From Sulfitobacter sp. EhC04 (lineage in GTDB: Bacteria > Pseudomonadota > Alphaproteobacteria > Rhodobacterales > Rhodobacteraceae), in contig NZ_LXYI01000016.1 in the NCBI RefSeq assembly GCF_001650875.1, positions 23,949 through 87,948 of the forward strand: a stretch of 64,000 nucleotides of DNA, written 5' to 3'. The notes under the pieces are model-generated. The model did no database searches, was not told where the DNA came from, and saw only the letters and a program-made list of their open reading frames with translations. The position numbers were made by a program, and so were the translations under genes. Of this stretch, positions 34,786-43,545 are shown piece by piece (the stretch's first letter is position 1; every line of letters starts with the position of its first letter).

Positions 34786-36417
34786 ATGACGACAATTACC
34801 CAGGACTGCGCCCCATTTGAGGGGCAGAAACCCGGCACCTCGGGCCTGCGCAAGAAAACCCGAGTCTTCATGGAGCCGGGCTATGTGGAGTCTTTTGTCC
34901 AATCCACCTTCAACGCCATCGAAGGGGTCGAAGGCAAGACCCTGGTAATCGGAGGCGACGGGCGGTTCTTCAACGCCGAAGCGATCCAGACAATCCTGCG
35001 GATGGCCGCAGGCAACGGCGCGAAACGCGCCATCGTCGGCAAGGACGGGCTGCTGTCCACCCCGGCAGCGTCAAACCTGATCCGCAAGCGCGGCGCATTT
35101 GGCGGGCTGATCCTGTCGGCCAGCCACAACCCCGGCGGGATCGACGCGGATTTTGGCCTGAAATACAATGTCTCCAACGGTGGCCCGGCCCCCGAAAGCG
35201 TGACCGCCGCGATCTTTGAGGAAACCAGGACCATCAGCAGCTACAAGACGCTGGACACCGACGACATTGACCTGGGCGATCTGGGCGAGACGAAACTGGG
35301 CGACATGACGGTCGAGATTGTCGATCCGGTCGCCGCCTACGCCACCCTGATGGAAAAACTGTTCGATTTCGACGCAATCAAGGGGCTTTTCCAGGCCGGG
35401 TTTACCATGCGGTTCGACGCCATGCACGCCGTCACCGGCCCCTATGCCAAGGCGATCCTTGAGGACAAGCTGGGCGCGCCGGAAGGCACCGTATTGAACG
35501 GCGTGCCGTCGGTCGATTTCGGCAAGGGCCATCCGGACCCGAACCCGATCTGGGCCAAGCCGCTGGTCGACATGGTGATGGCCGAAGACGGCCCCGATTT
35601 CGCCGCCGCCTCGGATGGGGACGGGGACCGCAACATGATCCTGGGGCGCGGCGTTTACGTGACGCCCTCCGACAGCCTTGCCGTACTGGCGGCGAATGCC
35701 CACCTGGCACCGGGCTACAAGGACGGGATTGCCGGCGTTGCGCGCTCAATGCCCACCAGCCGCGCCAGTGACCGCGTCGCCGACGCGATGGGGATCGCCT
35801 GTTTCGAAACCCCCACGGGGTGGAAATTCTTCGGCAACCTGCTGGACGCGGGCAAGGTGACGCTCTGCGGCGAGGAAAGCGCCGGCACCGGCAGCAGCCA
35901 TGTGCGCGAAAAGGATGGGCTCTGGGCCGTGCTGCTCTGGCTCAACATCATCGCGGTGCGGGGCCAGTCGGTGCATCACATCCTCAAGGATCACTGGAAG
36001 GAATATGGCCGCAACTATTACTCGCGGCATGACTACGAGGCCGTCGATGCCAGTGCCGCAGCCGAGTTGATGGCCGCGCTGGAAGCAGCATTGCCGAAGC
36101 TGCCCGGACAGGCCCCCGCCGGGCTGATGATCACGGAGGCGGACCAGTTTTCCTACCACGATCCGGTGGACGGTTCGGTGAGCGAGAACCAGGGTCTGCG
36201 GATCAACTTTGACGGCGACGCGCGCGGCGTGCTGCGCCTGTCCGGGACAGGTACGGAAGGGGCAACGCTGCGGGTCTATCTGGAACGCTACGAAGCACCT
36301 GACGGTGATCTGGAGATCGAGACGCAGGCAGCCCTGGCCCAGGTCGCGGCGGCGGTGGCCCAGTTCAGTGATCTGGAAAAGCGCACCGGCAGGACGAAAC
36401 CCGACGTCATGACCTGA
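34786..36417 (+). CDS. pgm: Phosphoglucomutase (alpha-D-glucose type)
   Basis: A 543-aa phosphohexomutase of the alpha-PGM group. The N terminus has EGQKPGTSGLRKKTRVF, the phosphoserine loop LILSASHNPGGIDADFGLK (about 108-126), the Mg loop ASDGDGDRNMILG, the sugar-binding loop CGEESAGTGSSHVREKDGLWA and the phosphate site LSGTGTEGATLRVY. It interconverts glucose 1- and 6-phosphate for glycogen or UDP-glucose supply. It is divergent from fructokinase and shares the region with the FrcR-type site. Confidence 0.93.
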   Translation: MTTITQDCAPFEGQKPGTSGLRKKTRVFMEPGYVESFVQSTFNAIEGVEGKTLVIGGDGRFFNAEAIQTILRMAAGNGAKRAIVGKDGLLSTPAASNLIRKRGAFGGLILSASHNPGGIDADFGLKYNVSNGGPAPESVTAAIFEETRTISSYKTLDTDDIDLGDLGETKLGDMTVEIVDPVAAYATLMEKLFDFDAIKGLFQAGFTMRFDAMHAVTGPYAKAILEDKLGAPEGTVLNGVPSVDFGKGHPDPNPIWAKPLVDMVMAEDGPDFAAASDGDGDRNMILGRGVYVTPSDSLAVLAANAHLAPGYKDGIAGVARSMPTSRASDRVADAMGIACFETPTGWKFFGNLLDAGKVTLCGEESAGTGSSHVREKDGLWAVLLWLNIIAVRGQSVHHILKDHWKEYGRNYYSRHDYEAVDASAAAELMAALEAALPKLPGQAPAGLMITEADQFSYHDPVDGSVSENQGLRINFDGDARGVLRLSGTGTEGATLRVYLERYEAPDGDLEIETQAALAQVAAAVAQFSDLEKRTGRTKPDVMT

Positions 36418-36478
36418 GGGTGAGGCTCAGGCCGGGCGGGCGCGTCAGGGTATCGGCTATAGCCTTCACCCCGCCTCT

Positions 36479-37279
36479 TCAGAACAGATCTTTCAGCGCC
36501 GCGAACAACTCCGCCTGCGAAGAGATGTCGAGCTTGCGATAGATGTTGCGCCGATGCACCTTGACCGTCTCGCGCGCGATGCCAAGGTCAAGCGCCGCCG
36601 ACAGGTTGGAATGCCCCTGCAGGATCAACGCGGCCAGCTGCGCCTCCCGCCGGGTCAGGGAGGTGCCGGAGAGCGCGGTGACGTGATCGCGGATCATCGT
36701 GTCCAGCGGGCTTTGGACCGGCGGCCGGGCCCTCTCGCCCAACTGATCCTGACGATGCTCGCAATACTGGCGCAGCATTTCCAGCATGACAGGGCTGAAA
36801 TGGCGCAGACATTGCAGTTCCTTGCGTTTGAAGCGTCCCTGTCCGGCTTGCCTGCTCATTGACAGGTGGCCCGTGGCACCGCCCTTGAGGTCAACCAGCA
36901 GGCCAACCTCGTCGCAGATTTCGGTCTTGCTATAGTACTGAAGGTAATATTCGCCGGAAAAGAAGCGGTCCGGCGCGATCTCGGACAGCCGGTACATCGC
37001 GCCGGGGGAGGCCCGTTTGCGCATCTGGAAAAACGGATCAAGCCGATAGGACCCGTCCAGGTAGTGACGCGGATAGGAGGTCTTGAGCGACCAATCCGCC
37101 AGCCAACTGTCCAACGCCTGTGGCGTGCCACTGTCGCTGAACCGCAGAATCAGAAAGGTATCGAACCGCAACCGCGCGCGCAGCAGGCGGCGAAAATGTT
37201 CAAAGAACGATTCGTCCCTGCAATGGGCAAAGGCCCTCTGGAGGCGGCGCACATCACCCTCTCTGAGCATCTCAGTCAT
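36479..37279 (-). CDS. LuxR family transcriptional regulator
   Basis: A 266-aa regulator with a C-terminal GerE/LuxR helix-turn-helix (LTRREAQLAALILQGHSNLSAALDLGIARETVKVHRRNIYRKL, about 203-245). The N-terminal 190 residues have no recognised ligand-domain motif and do not resemble an acyl-homoserine-lactone pocket clearly. It is divergent from a polyamine-type ABC operon, 159 bases apart, and is the likely regulator of that operon. Confidence 0.85.
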   Translation of the reverse strand: MTEMLREGDVRRLQRAFAHCRDESFFEHFRRLLRARLRFDTFLILRFSDSGTPQALDSWLADWSLKTSYPRHYLDGSYRLDPFFQMRKRASPGAMYRLSEIAPDRFFSGEYYLQYYSKTEICDEVGLLVDLKGGATGHLSMSRQAGQGRFKRKELQCLRHFSPVMLEMLRQYCEHRQDQLGERARPPVQSPLDTMIRDHVTALSGTSLTRREAQLAALILQGHSNLSAALDLGIARETVKVHRRNIYRKLDISSQAELFAALKDLF

Positions 37280-37314
37280 TTATAACCCCCAAAAAGCCAA
37301 TCTTTAGTCATTTA

Positions 37315-37338
37315 ATACCCCTGCGGGGGTATTTTTTT
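37315..37338 (+). terminator. Hairpin with T tract in the leader of the second polyamine-type operon
   Basis: ATACCCC (37315-37321) pairs with GGGGTAT (37326-37332) around a TGCG loop and is followed by a run of Ts to 37338. It looks like an intrinsic terminator on the plus strand, but lies upstream of the ABC operon rather than after a plus-strand gene. It could be an attenuator if the promoter is upstream, or protect against read-through. Confidence 0.5.
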
Positions 37339-37385
37339 GCCAGACTATTGCAGCAATCATTCGTTTGCATGGTGTTTGCCCCAAT

Positions 37386-37405
37386 CTAGGGCGACCTAGG
37401 GCGAC
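37386..37405 (+). repeat. Tandem 10-bp repeat upstream of the ABC operon
   Basis: CTAGGGCGAC occurs twice in direct succession (37386-37395 and 37396-37405), 34 bases before the start of the ATPase gene. It could be a regulator-binding site for the divergent LuxR protein; this is inference. Confidence 0.55.
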
Positions 37406-37438
37406 GTTGAAAAGACCATAACAGGGGGAACGCTTAAA

Positions 37439-38518
37439 GTGGCGACAGCCATCAGTGTACGCAATCTGCGCAAGGTCTATCCGGGACAACCGCCCGTCGT
37501 CGCGCTGGCGGATGCCAGCATCGACATCAAGGACAACGAATTTTTCACCCTGCTGGGCCCGTCGGGCTGCGGCAAGACAACCCTGCTGCGGATGATCGCC
37601 GGGTTCGAGCATCCGACGGCAGGAAGCCTGACCATGCACGGTGAAAACCTGCTGGACCTGCCGCCCTACAAACGGCCGGTGAACACGGTCTTCCAAAGCT
37701 ATGCGCTGTTCCCGCATCTGACCGTGGCCCAGAACATCGGTTTCGGTCTTGAGATGCTGGGCAAGCCCAAAGCGGAGATCAGGCAGACCGTCGATGAGAT
37801 GATGGCGCTTGTGAAGATGACGGAGATGGCGGACCGCCAGACCGGCCAGATCTCCGGCGGCCAGCAGCAGCGGGTGGCACTGGCCCGTGCCTTGGCCCCC
37901 AAGCCGCGTGTGCTGTTGCTGGACGAACCGCTCAGCGCGCTGGATTTCAAACTGCGCAAGGACATGCAGCTGGAACTCAAACGCCTGCAAAAGGAGACCG
38001 GGATCACCTTTGTCTTCGTGACCCACGATCAGGAAGAGGCGCTGACCATGTCGGACCGGATCGCGGTGATGAGCGCGGGCGAAATCCGCCAGATCGGCAA
38101 CCCCCGCCAGATCTACGACCAGCCCGCTGAACGCTTTGTCGCGGATTTCATCGGGGATACCAATTTCCTGCCCGCCGAGGTGATCGACACTAAAGGGCAA
38201 ACTGTCACGATACGCCTGTCATCGGGCAAAGAGATTGCGGCCCGCGCGGCAGAGGGCGGATCGCACAAGGGCAAGGTCACCCTCGCCGTGCGCCCCGAAC
38301 ACGCCAACATTGGCCCCGAGGCCGACGGTCTGCTCGGCGGCACGCTGGGCGAAGTCGTCTATTTCGGGACCGACACGCATTACCATGTGGCACTGGAGGA
38401 CGGGACCGGCTTCGTCGTGCGGCAACAGAACCGCCCGGATGCGGCGGCCCAATTTTCCACCGGCGACCGTGTCGGCGTGCATTTCGCACCCGGCATCGGC
38501 CAGGTCCTGAAGGATTGA
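37439..38518 (+). CDS. ABC transporter ATP-binding protein, PotA-like (second system)
   Basis: A 359-aa ATPase. Walker A is [16 protein letters not shown], the Q loop [10 protein letters not shown], the signature [15 protein letters not shown] and Walker [20 protein letters not shown] domain follows (about 275-355; [10 protein letters not shown]). The start is GTG at 37439 with AGGGGGAA upstream. It is first in a four-gene transporter operon; the permease follows after 4 bases. Confidence 0.9.
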   Translation: MATAISVRNLRKVYPGQPPVVALADASIDIKDNEFFTLLGPSGCGKTTLLRMIAGFEHPTAGSLTMHGENLLDLPPYKRPVNTVFQSYALFPHLTVAQNIGFGLEMLGKPKAEIRQTVDEMMALVKMTEMADRQTGQISGGQQQRVALARALAPKPRVLLLDEPLSALDFKLRKDMQLELKRLQKETGITFVFVTHDQEEALTMSDRIAVMSAGEIRQIGNPRQIYDQPAERFVADFIGDTNFLPAEVIDTKGQTVTIRLSSGKEIAARAAEGGSHKGKVTLAVRPEHANIGPEADGLLGGTLGEVVYFGTDTHYHVALEDGTGFVVRQQNRPDAAAQFSTGDRVGVHFAPGIGQVLKD

Positions 38519-38522
38519 CCTG

Positions 38523-39434
38523 ATGGCCGATCTGTCCTCTGCCGCCGAGACACAGGCCAGCCGCCGCCGCTGGCTGTTGCTGGCACCCGCCCTGTTCATC
38601 CTGGTCTTCGCCGCCGCCGGGCCGCTGCTGATCACGCTGGTCTATTCGTTCCTGACCCCCGGCGATTACGGCGGCGTCGAATGGCAGGCGTCCTGGCAGG
38701 CCTGGTTCAACGTCTTCATGGAGCGCGATATCTTTGACGACACGCTGGGCTGGTCGGACGCGCATCTGAGCATCTTCTGGCGGTCCGTAAAGCTGTCGCT
38801 GATGACCACGGTACTCTGCCTCTTCTTTGGCTTTCCCACCGCCTATTTCATCGCGACCCGCCCCAAGAAACAGCGCGACCTGTGGATGCTGCTGATCATC
38901 ATACCGTTCTGGACCAACCTGCTGATCCGCACCTTTGCGGTGGTCGAACTGATCCGGGCGGAAGGTACGGTCAACACGCTGCTGATCTGGCTTGGGATCA
39001 TCGACTCGCCGATCCACATGCTGTTCACCGAATTCTCGATCCTGCTCGGCATGGTCTATGTCTATCTGCCGCTGATGGTGCTGCCGCTCTATGCCTCGAT
39101 GGAACGGCTGGATTTCAGCCTCGTCGAGGCAGGCTATGACCTTTACGCCACGCGCTTGAAGGTGTTGCGCCGGGTGATCCTGCCGCTGGTCAAACCGGGC
39201 GTGATCGCAGGCTCGATCCTTGTCTTCGTGCCGTCGTTGGGCGCTTACGTGACGCCCCGCGTGATGGGCGGCGGCAACCAGTTGATGATCGGCAACCTGA
39301 TCGAGCTGCAATTCGGCCAGGGGCGCAACTGGCCGCTGGGGGCCGCGCTGTCGATCACGCTGCTGGCAATCGTGATGGTGGCCCTGATGGCCTATGTCCG
39401 CGCCGCCGGAAATCAGGAGCCGCACCGTGTCTAA
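38523..39434 (+). CDS. ABC transporter permease, PotB-like (second system)
   Basis: A 303-aa inner-membrane permease with about six transmembrane segments (LLLAPALFILVFAAAGPLLI at about 18-38 first). The EAA loop is EAGYDLYATRLKVLRRVILPLVKPG. Unlike the first system's PotB-like protein, its length is normal for the family. The stop overlaps the following GTG start by 8 bases. Confidence 0.88.
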   Translation: MADLSSAAETQASRRRWLLLAPALFILVFAAAGPLLITLVYSFLTPGDYGGVEWQASWQAWFNVFMERDIFDDTLGWSDAHLSIFWRSVKLSLMTTVLCLFFGFPTAYFIATRPKKQRDLWMLLIIIPFWTNLLIRTFAVVELIRAEGTVNTLLIWLGIIDSPIHMLFTEFSILLGMVYVYLPLMVLPLYASMERLDFSLVEAGYDLYATRLKVLRRVILPLVKPGVIAGSILVFVPSLGAYVTPRVMGGGNQLMIGNLIELQFGQGRNWPLGAALSITLLAIVMVALMAYVRAAGNQEPHRV

Positions 39435-40227
39435 GGCATTCAACATCAGCCGGCAAAACGGCTTTACCACCATTGCGATTACCTGTTTCGTGCTGCTTTA
39501 CCTGCCGATCGTCCTGCTTGTCGTCTATTCCTTCAATTCCGGCCCCTCGGTCGCGATCTGGGAAGGGTTCTCCTGGCGCTGGTATCAATCGGCATGGGAA
39601 AACGATCAGGTACAGGAGGCCACCGTGCGCAGCCTGGTCATCGCGCTCTGGGCCTCCGCCATCTCGACCACCTGCGCGGTGCTGGCCGCATTGGCCACAA
39701 CCCGCACCCGCAAGTTCAAGGGACAGGGCGCGGTCTTTGCCATGATCAACCAGCCGCTGATGGTGCCCGAGATCGTGACCGCCGTGGCGCTGCTGATCTT
39801 TTTCGCGATGATAAAGGTTTCGACCGGCTATACCGGGCTCGCTTACCTGATCGTCGCGCATTCGGCCTTTTGCATCCCCTTTGCCTACCTGCCGATTCGG
39901 GCGCGGCTGCAAGGGATGGACCTGAGCCTGGAACAAGCCGCCGCCGATCTCTATGCCACCCCCTTCAAGGTGTTTCGCCGGGTCACCCTGCCCCAGCTCT
40001 GGCCGGGGATATTGGCCGGGGCGATGCTGGCCTTCGTGATTTCGCTGGACGATGTGGTGATCACGGAGTTTGTTAAATCCGCAGGGCAGGATACGCTGCC
40101 GACCTATATGCTTGGCCAATTGCGGCGGGTAGTCACGCCAGAGGTCAATGCGATCTCGACCGTGCTGTTTGGCATCTCGGTGACCTTTGTCATCGCGTTC
40201 ACCGTGCTGGGCAAAATCAAAAACTAA
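39427..40227 (+). CDS. ABC transporter permease, PotC-like (second system)
   Basis: A 266-aa permease. GTG at 39427 is chosen because CAGGAG lies 9 bases upstream and the protein then begins just before TM1 (IAITCFVLLYLPIVLLVVYS). The EAA loop is QAAADLYATPFKVFRRVTLPQLWPG, followed by FVISLDDVVITEFV. It overlaps the PotB-like gene, as usual for co-translated permease pairs. Confidence 0.87.
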   Translation: MSKAFNISRQNGFTTIAITCFVLLYLPIVLLVVYSFNSGPSVAIWEGFSWRWYQSAWENDQVQEATVRSLVIALWASAISTTCAVLAALATTRTRKFKGQGAVFAMINQPLMVPEIVTAVALLIFFAMIKVSTGYTGLAYLIVAHSAFCIPFAYLPIRARLQGMDLSLEQAAADLYATPFKVFRRVTLPQLWPGILAGAMLAFVISLDDVVITEFVKSAGQDTLPTYMLGQLRRVVTPEVNAISTVLFGISVTFVIAFTVLGKIKN

Positions 40228-40245
40228 GCCAACGGGAGTAAGACA

Positions 40246-41265
40246 ATGAAAAGAACACTGACGGCCCTGACACTGGTGCTGGCCACACCTGCCTTTGCCG
40301 AAGGGCAACTGAACATCTACAACTGGGGCAATTACACCAGCCCCGAGATGATCGAGAAATTCGAGGCCGAAACCGGGATCAAGGTCACGGTTACGGATTA
40401 CGACAGCAACGACACTGCACTCGCCAAGGTCAAGGCGGGCGGTCACGGATTTGATATCGTGGTCCCCTCGGGCACCTATGTGCCGATCTTCATCGGTGAA
40501 GGGCTTCTGATGGAAAGCAAGCCCAACGAGATGGAGAACTTCAAGAACATGGACCCGCAGTGGGTCGATGTGGAATTCGATCCGGGCCGCAACTATACCG
40601 TGCCGTGGCAGTGGGGCACTGTGGGTGTGACTGTGAACACCTCCGTCTACGGTGGCGACATCAACACCGCCGCCGTGATCTTTGACCCACCCGAAGAGCT
40701 GAAGGGCAAGATCAACGTGGTGCCCGAGATGAACGACGTGATGGGCATGGCAATCCATTTCGTTGGCGGCGACCAATGCACCGCTGACAAGGAAGTCCTG
40801 AAAAAAGTGCGCGACACCCTGGTCGAGGCCAAGAAGAACTGGCTGTCGATGGACTACGGCATGATCGAGAAATTCGCCAAAGGCGATGTAGCCGCGGGCG
40901 TGAACTGGAACGGCGCATCCATGCGGTCGCGCGACCAGAACGCGGACATCGCTTTCGGCTATCCGCAGGAAGGTTATCCGGTCTGGATGGACAATGCCGC
41001 GATCCTTTCTGATGCGCAGAACGTGGAAGAGGCCAAGACCTTCCTCAACTTCATCATGGACCCCGAAAACGCCGCGATGCTGTCAGAATTTGCCCGTTAC
41101 GCAAATGGGATCGCGGGTTCCGAGGCCTTCATGCCCGACGACATGAAGACCGCTCCGGAAATCGTGGTGCCGGAAGCGCTGAAGGGGGCCGCCTATGTGG
41201 CCAAGACATGCCCGCCGGAAGCGACCAAGATCTACACCGCGATCTGGACCGAACTGCAGAAGTAA
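40246..41265 (+). CDS. Periplasmic polyamine-type binding protein (PotD/PotF class, second system)
   Basis: A 339-aa binding protein. The signal peptide is [20 protein letters not shown]. The mature protein opens with [23 protein letters not shown], the PotD/PotF hallmark. [19 protein letters not shown] follows, and [22 protein letters not shown] lies near the end. It is last in the operon, 18 bases after the permease. Polyamines are likely but the ligand pocket was not checked residue by residue. Confidence 0.9.
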   Translation: MKRTLTALTLVLATPAFAEGQLNIYNWGNYTSPEMIEKFEAETGIKVTVTDYDSNDTALAKVKAGGHGFDIVVPSGTYVPIFIGEGLLMESKPNEMENFKNMDPQWVDVEFDPGRNYTVPWQWGTVGVTVNTSVYGGDINTAAVIFDPPEELKGKINVVPEMNDVMGMAIHFVGGDQCTADKEVLKKVRDTLVEAKKNWLSMDYGMIEKFAKGDVAAGVNWNGASMRSRDQNADIAFGYPQEGYPVWMDNAAILSDAQNVEEAKTFLNFIMDPENAAMLSEFARYANGIAGSEAFMPDDMKTAPEIVVPEALKGAAYVAKTCPPEATKIYTAIWTELQK

Positions 41266-41302
41266 GCTGAGAGGCAGCCGGGGGGCGTGCCCCGGCTGCC
41301 AT

Positions 41303-41353
41303 CACGCACCCGGAGTTTTCAAAAACTCCGGTCCGATTTCTTCAAAGAAATCG
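41303..41353. repeat. Double-hairpin element, array copy 1
   Basis: CCGGAGTTTT/AAAACTCCGG (41310-41331, CA loop) and CGATTTCTT/AAGAAATCG (41334-41353, CA loop) are perfect stems of 10 and 9 bp. Read on the minus strand this has the same order and spacing as the element at 4435-4477. Confidence 0.8.
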
Positions 41354-41374
41354 CCCACTCCACGGAGCCAATGA

Positions 41375-41611
41375 ATGACCCCCGGCATCACCCTCCACAA
41401 CGGCAAGCCGATGTCCTTCGGCCCCGATCTGCCCGCAGCCCAGGCGCTTGCGGTCACAGGCGGGGCGCTCACGGCCGTCGGAAACACCGCAGCAGCAAGA
41501 CCATCGAGAGCCGGAGCACGCCCGCCGGCCGCCGACACGCACCCGGAGTTTTCAAAAACTCCGGCCCGATTTCTTCAAAGAAATCGCCCGCGCTACGGAG
41601 CCAATGAATGA
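41375..41611 (+). pseudogene. Truncated amidohydrolase 5' copy 1 (78-codon frame)
   Basis: The first about 37 codons (MTPGITLHNGKPMSF ... ALTAVG) correspond to the start of the full amidohydrolase at 41805 (MTPDIIIHNGKLMTF ... MLTAVG). The frame then runs through the next hairpin element, which it translates as THPEFSKTPARFLQRNRP, and ends at 41611. Its stop overlaps the next copy's ATG as ATGA. No catalytic residues are retained, so it is a remnant or a leader peptide. Confidence 0.75.
41536..41586. repeat. Double-hairpin element, array copy 2
   Basis: The same two hairpins as copy 1 with one base change in the linker (CCGGCCCG instead of CCGGTCCG). It lies inside the translated part of the first truncated frame. 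Confidence 0.8.
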
Positions 41612-41808
41612 CTTTCAACTCCGATCTGCCCGAGGCCCAGGCGCTTGCGATCAAAGGCGGGGCGCTCACTGCCGTTGGAAACACCGCAGCAGCAAGACCA
41701 TCAACAGCCGGGGCACGCCAGCCGGCTGCCGACACGCACCCGGAGTTTTCAAAAACTCCGGTCCGATTTCTTCAAAGAAATCGCCCACTCCACGGAGCTA
41801 TTGAATGA
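41608..41808 (+). pseudogene. Truncated amidohydrolase 5' copy 2 (66-codon frame)
   Basis: It begins MTFNSDLPEAQALA and lacks the 12 codons between residues 2 and 15 of copy 1, exactly the 36-base spacing difference between the units. It continues through the third hairpin element (THPEFSKTPVRFLQRNRP) and stops at 41808. The stop overlaps the ATG of the intact amidohydrolase as ATGA, so translation could be coupled along the whole chain. Confidence 0.75.
41733..41783. repeat. Double-hairpin element, array copy 3
   Basis: Identical in both stems to copy 1, ending 21 bases before the start of the intact amidohydrolase. A hairpin this close to the start may limit ribosome access unless translation arrives from the upstream frame. 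Confidence 0.8.
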
Positions 41809-43484
41809 CCCCCGACATCATCATCCACAACGGCAAGCTGATGACCTTTGATCCTGACCGGCCCGCCGCGCAGGCGCTGGCCATCACCAACGGCATGCTG
41901 ACAGCAGTTGGAAGCGATGCCGAAATTCGCGCGCTGGCCGGTGACACCACCCGCATGATCGACGCCAAGGGCGGCACCGTGCTGCCGGGTCTGATCGACA
42001 GCCATGTGCATCTGTTCGGGGGGTCGGTCGAATTGGACAGCCTCAGCCTGTATGGCGTTGAAGGGCTGGAGGCGATGGCAGAGGCGATCCTCCCCCATGC
42101 TGCCGACAACCCCGGTGACAACCTCGTTTTCTGCGTCATGGCCGACTATGGCATCCTTGGCACGGGCCGGACCCTGACCCGGCATGACCTCGACACCATT
42201 CTGCCGGACCGCCCGCTGGCGATGTTCGCCCCCGATCACCATACCGTCTGGGCAAATACAGCCGCGCTGGAGGCCGCAGGCCTGCTGCAAGGCGGAGAAG
42301 TTGACGCGGGCTCCGAGATCGTGATGGGCGACGACGGGCTGGCCAACGGCGAACTTCTGGAGCCGGGCGCCTATGGCCCCATCCTGGCCATGACCCGCCA
42401 TGCCGGGCGCGAGATGATGGGCCTGACCACGGGCAAGGACCCTGTCCCGGCCCCGACGCCCGCGCAACGCGAGATGGACAAGGACGTGATCGCCCGAGGC
42501 CTTGCACATTGCGCTGAGCAGGGCATCACCGGACTGCATCTGATGGACGGCAATGTCTATCAGCTGGAATTGCTGAACGAACTTGAGGCCGAGGGCCGCC
42601 TGCCCTGCCGCTGCATGGTGCCTTTCCACTTCAAGGGCACCGACCCGATTGACCGCATCGCCGCCGAAGGCGTGCCGATGCGCGACCGCTATCAGGGCGA
42701 CAAGGTCTGGTGCGGGCATATGAAGATGTTCATCGACGGGGTTGTTGAAAGCGGCACAGCGCTGATGCTGCGCCCCTACCCCGGCGATTTGGGCAAGGAT
42801 GGCAACATGGGCGACGAGGTCTTTACCCAGGAGCATTTCGTCGCCGCCGCTCAGGAGGCCGACCGCCACGGGCTTCAGATTGCCGTCCATGCCATCGGCG
42901 ACGCAGGGGTGCGCCGCACCATTGACGCCTACGCCGCCGCGCAGGCTGCCAATGGCACGCGCGACAGCCGCCACCGGATCGAACACCTTGAGGTCATGCA
43001 TACCGACGATATCCCGCGCCTTGCCGACCTGGGCATTGTCGCCTCGATCCAGCCGGGCCACGCCCCGCGCGGCCATATCTTTCCCCCCGGCGCGGTGGGG
43101 CAATACCTGCATGCCGACCAGATTGCCGGGGCCTATGCCTGGCAGGACATCCGCAACATCGGCGCGCGGGTCGTGTTCTCGACCGACTGGCCGGTGATCC
43201 CGCTGGACGTCATGCCCAACATCAAGGCCGCGATTGCCCCGCTCGATCTTGGCCCGGACTGGCGCGACCAGACCCAAAGCCTGCATGACACGCTGGCCAG
43301 CTATACCCGCGACAACGCATGGGTGGAGTTCAACGAGGACCGCAAAGGGCAGATCAAGGTGGGCATGATGGCCGACATCGCCGTGATGAGCCATGATCTG
43401 AACGCGCTGCCGCCTGCCGAGATTACACAGGCGCAGGCGCAGGTGACAATCTGTGATGGCAAGGTGACCTTCGAACGGGGCTGA
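41805..43484 (+). CDS. Amidohydrolase family protein (YtcJ-like)
   Basis: A 559-aa amidohydrolase. It opens IIIHNGKLMTFDPDRPAAQALAI, has the metal HxH in LPGLIDSHVHLFG (about 66-78), QIAVHAIGDAG, HRIEHLEVMHTDD and FSTDWPVIPLD, and closes with KVGMMADIAVMSHDL. The substrate is unknown; YtcJ-type enzymes hydrolyse N-acyl or cyclic amides. No good ribosome site precedes the ATG at 41805; it starts within the stop of a truncated copy of itself. It follows a polyamine-type transporter on the same strand. Confidence 0.88.
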   Translation: MTPDIIIHNGKLMTFDPDRPAAQALAITNGMLTAVGSDAEIRALAGDTTRMIDAKGGTVLPGLIDSHVHLFGGSVELDSLSLYGVEGLEAMAEAILPHAADNPGDNLVFCVMADYGILGTGRTLTRHDLDTILPDRPLAMFAPDHHTVWANTAALEAAGLLQGGEVDAGSEIVMGDDGLANGELLEPGAYGPILAMTRHAGREMMGLTTGKDPVPAPTPAQREMDKDVIARGLAHCAEQGITGLHLMDGNVYQLELLNELEAEGRLPCRCMVPFHFKGTDPIDRIAAEGVPMRDRYQGDKVWCGHMKMFIDGVVESGTALMLRPYPGDLGKDGNMGDEVFTQEHFVAAAQEADRHGLQIAVHAIGDAGVRRTIDAYAAAQAANGTRDSRHRIEHLEVMHTDDIPRLADLGIVASIQPGHAPRGHIFPPGAVGQYLHADQIAGAYAWQDIRNIGARVVFSTDWPVIPLDVMPNIKAAIAPLDLGPDWRDQTQSLHDTLASYTRDNAWVEFNEDRKGQIKVGMMADIAVMSHDLNALPPAEITQAQAQVTICDGKVTFERG

Positions 43485-43545
43485 CCCGGCCCCGAAACTT
43501 ACCTATAAGGTCGCGACGCAAGCCATTCAGACCAGCCGAGGGACC

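Larger units (their letters stand above)
41266..41804 (+). other. Tandem array of hairpin elements and decayed amidohydrolase 5' ends
   Basis: No complete gene lies in these 540 bases. Three copies of a double-hairpin element start at 41303, 41536 and 41733 (spacings 233 and 197). Each is followed by the beginning of an amidohydrolase frame; only the third leads into a full gene. The copies remain readable as coupled short frames (see entries below). Confidence 0.8.

Noticed and set aside
36418..36478. Possible terminator between convergent pgm and luxR (GGTGAGGCT and AGCCTTCACC)
   Set aside because: The stem needs a bulge and a loop of more than 30 bases and has no T tract.
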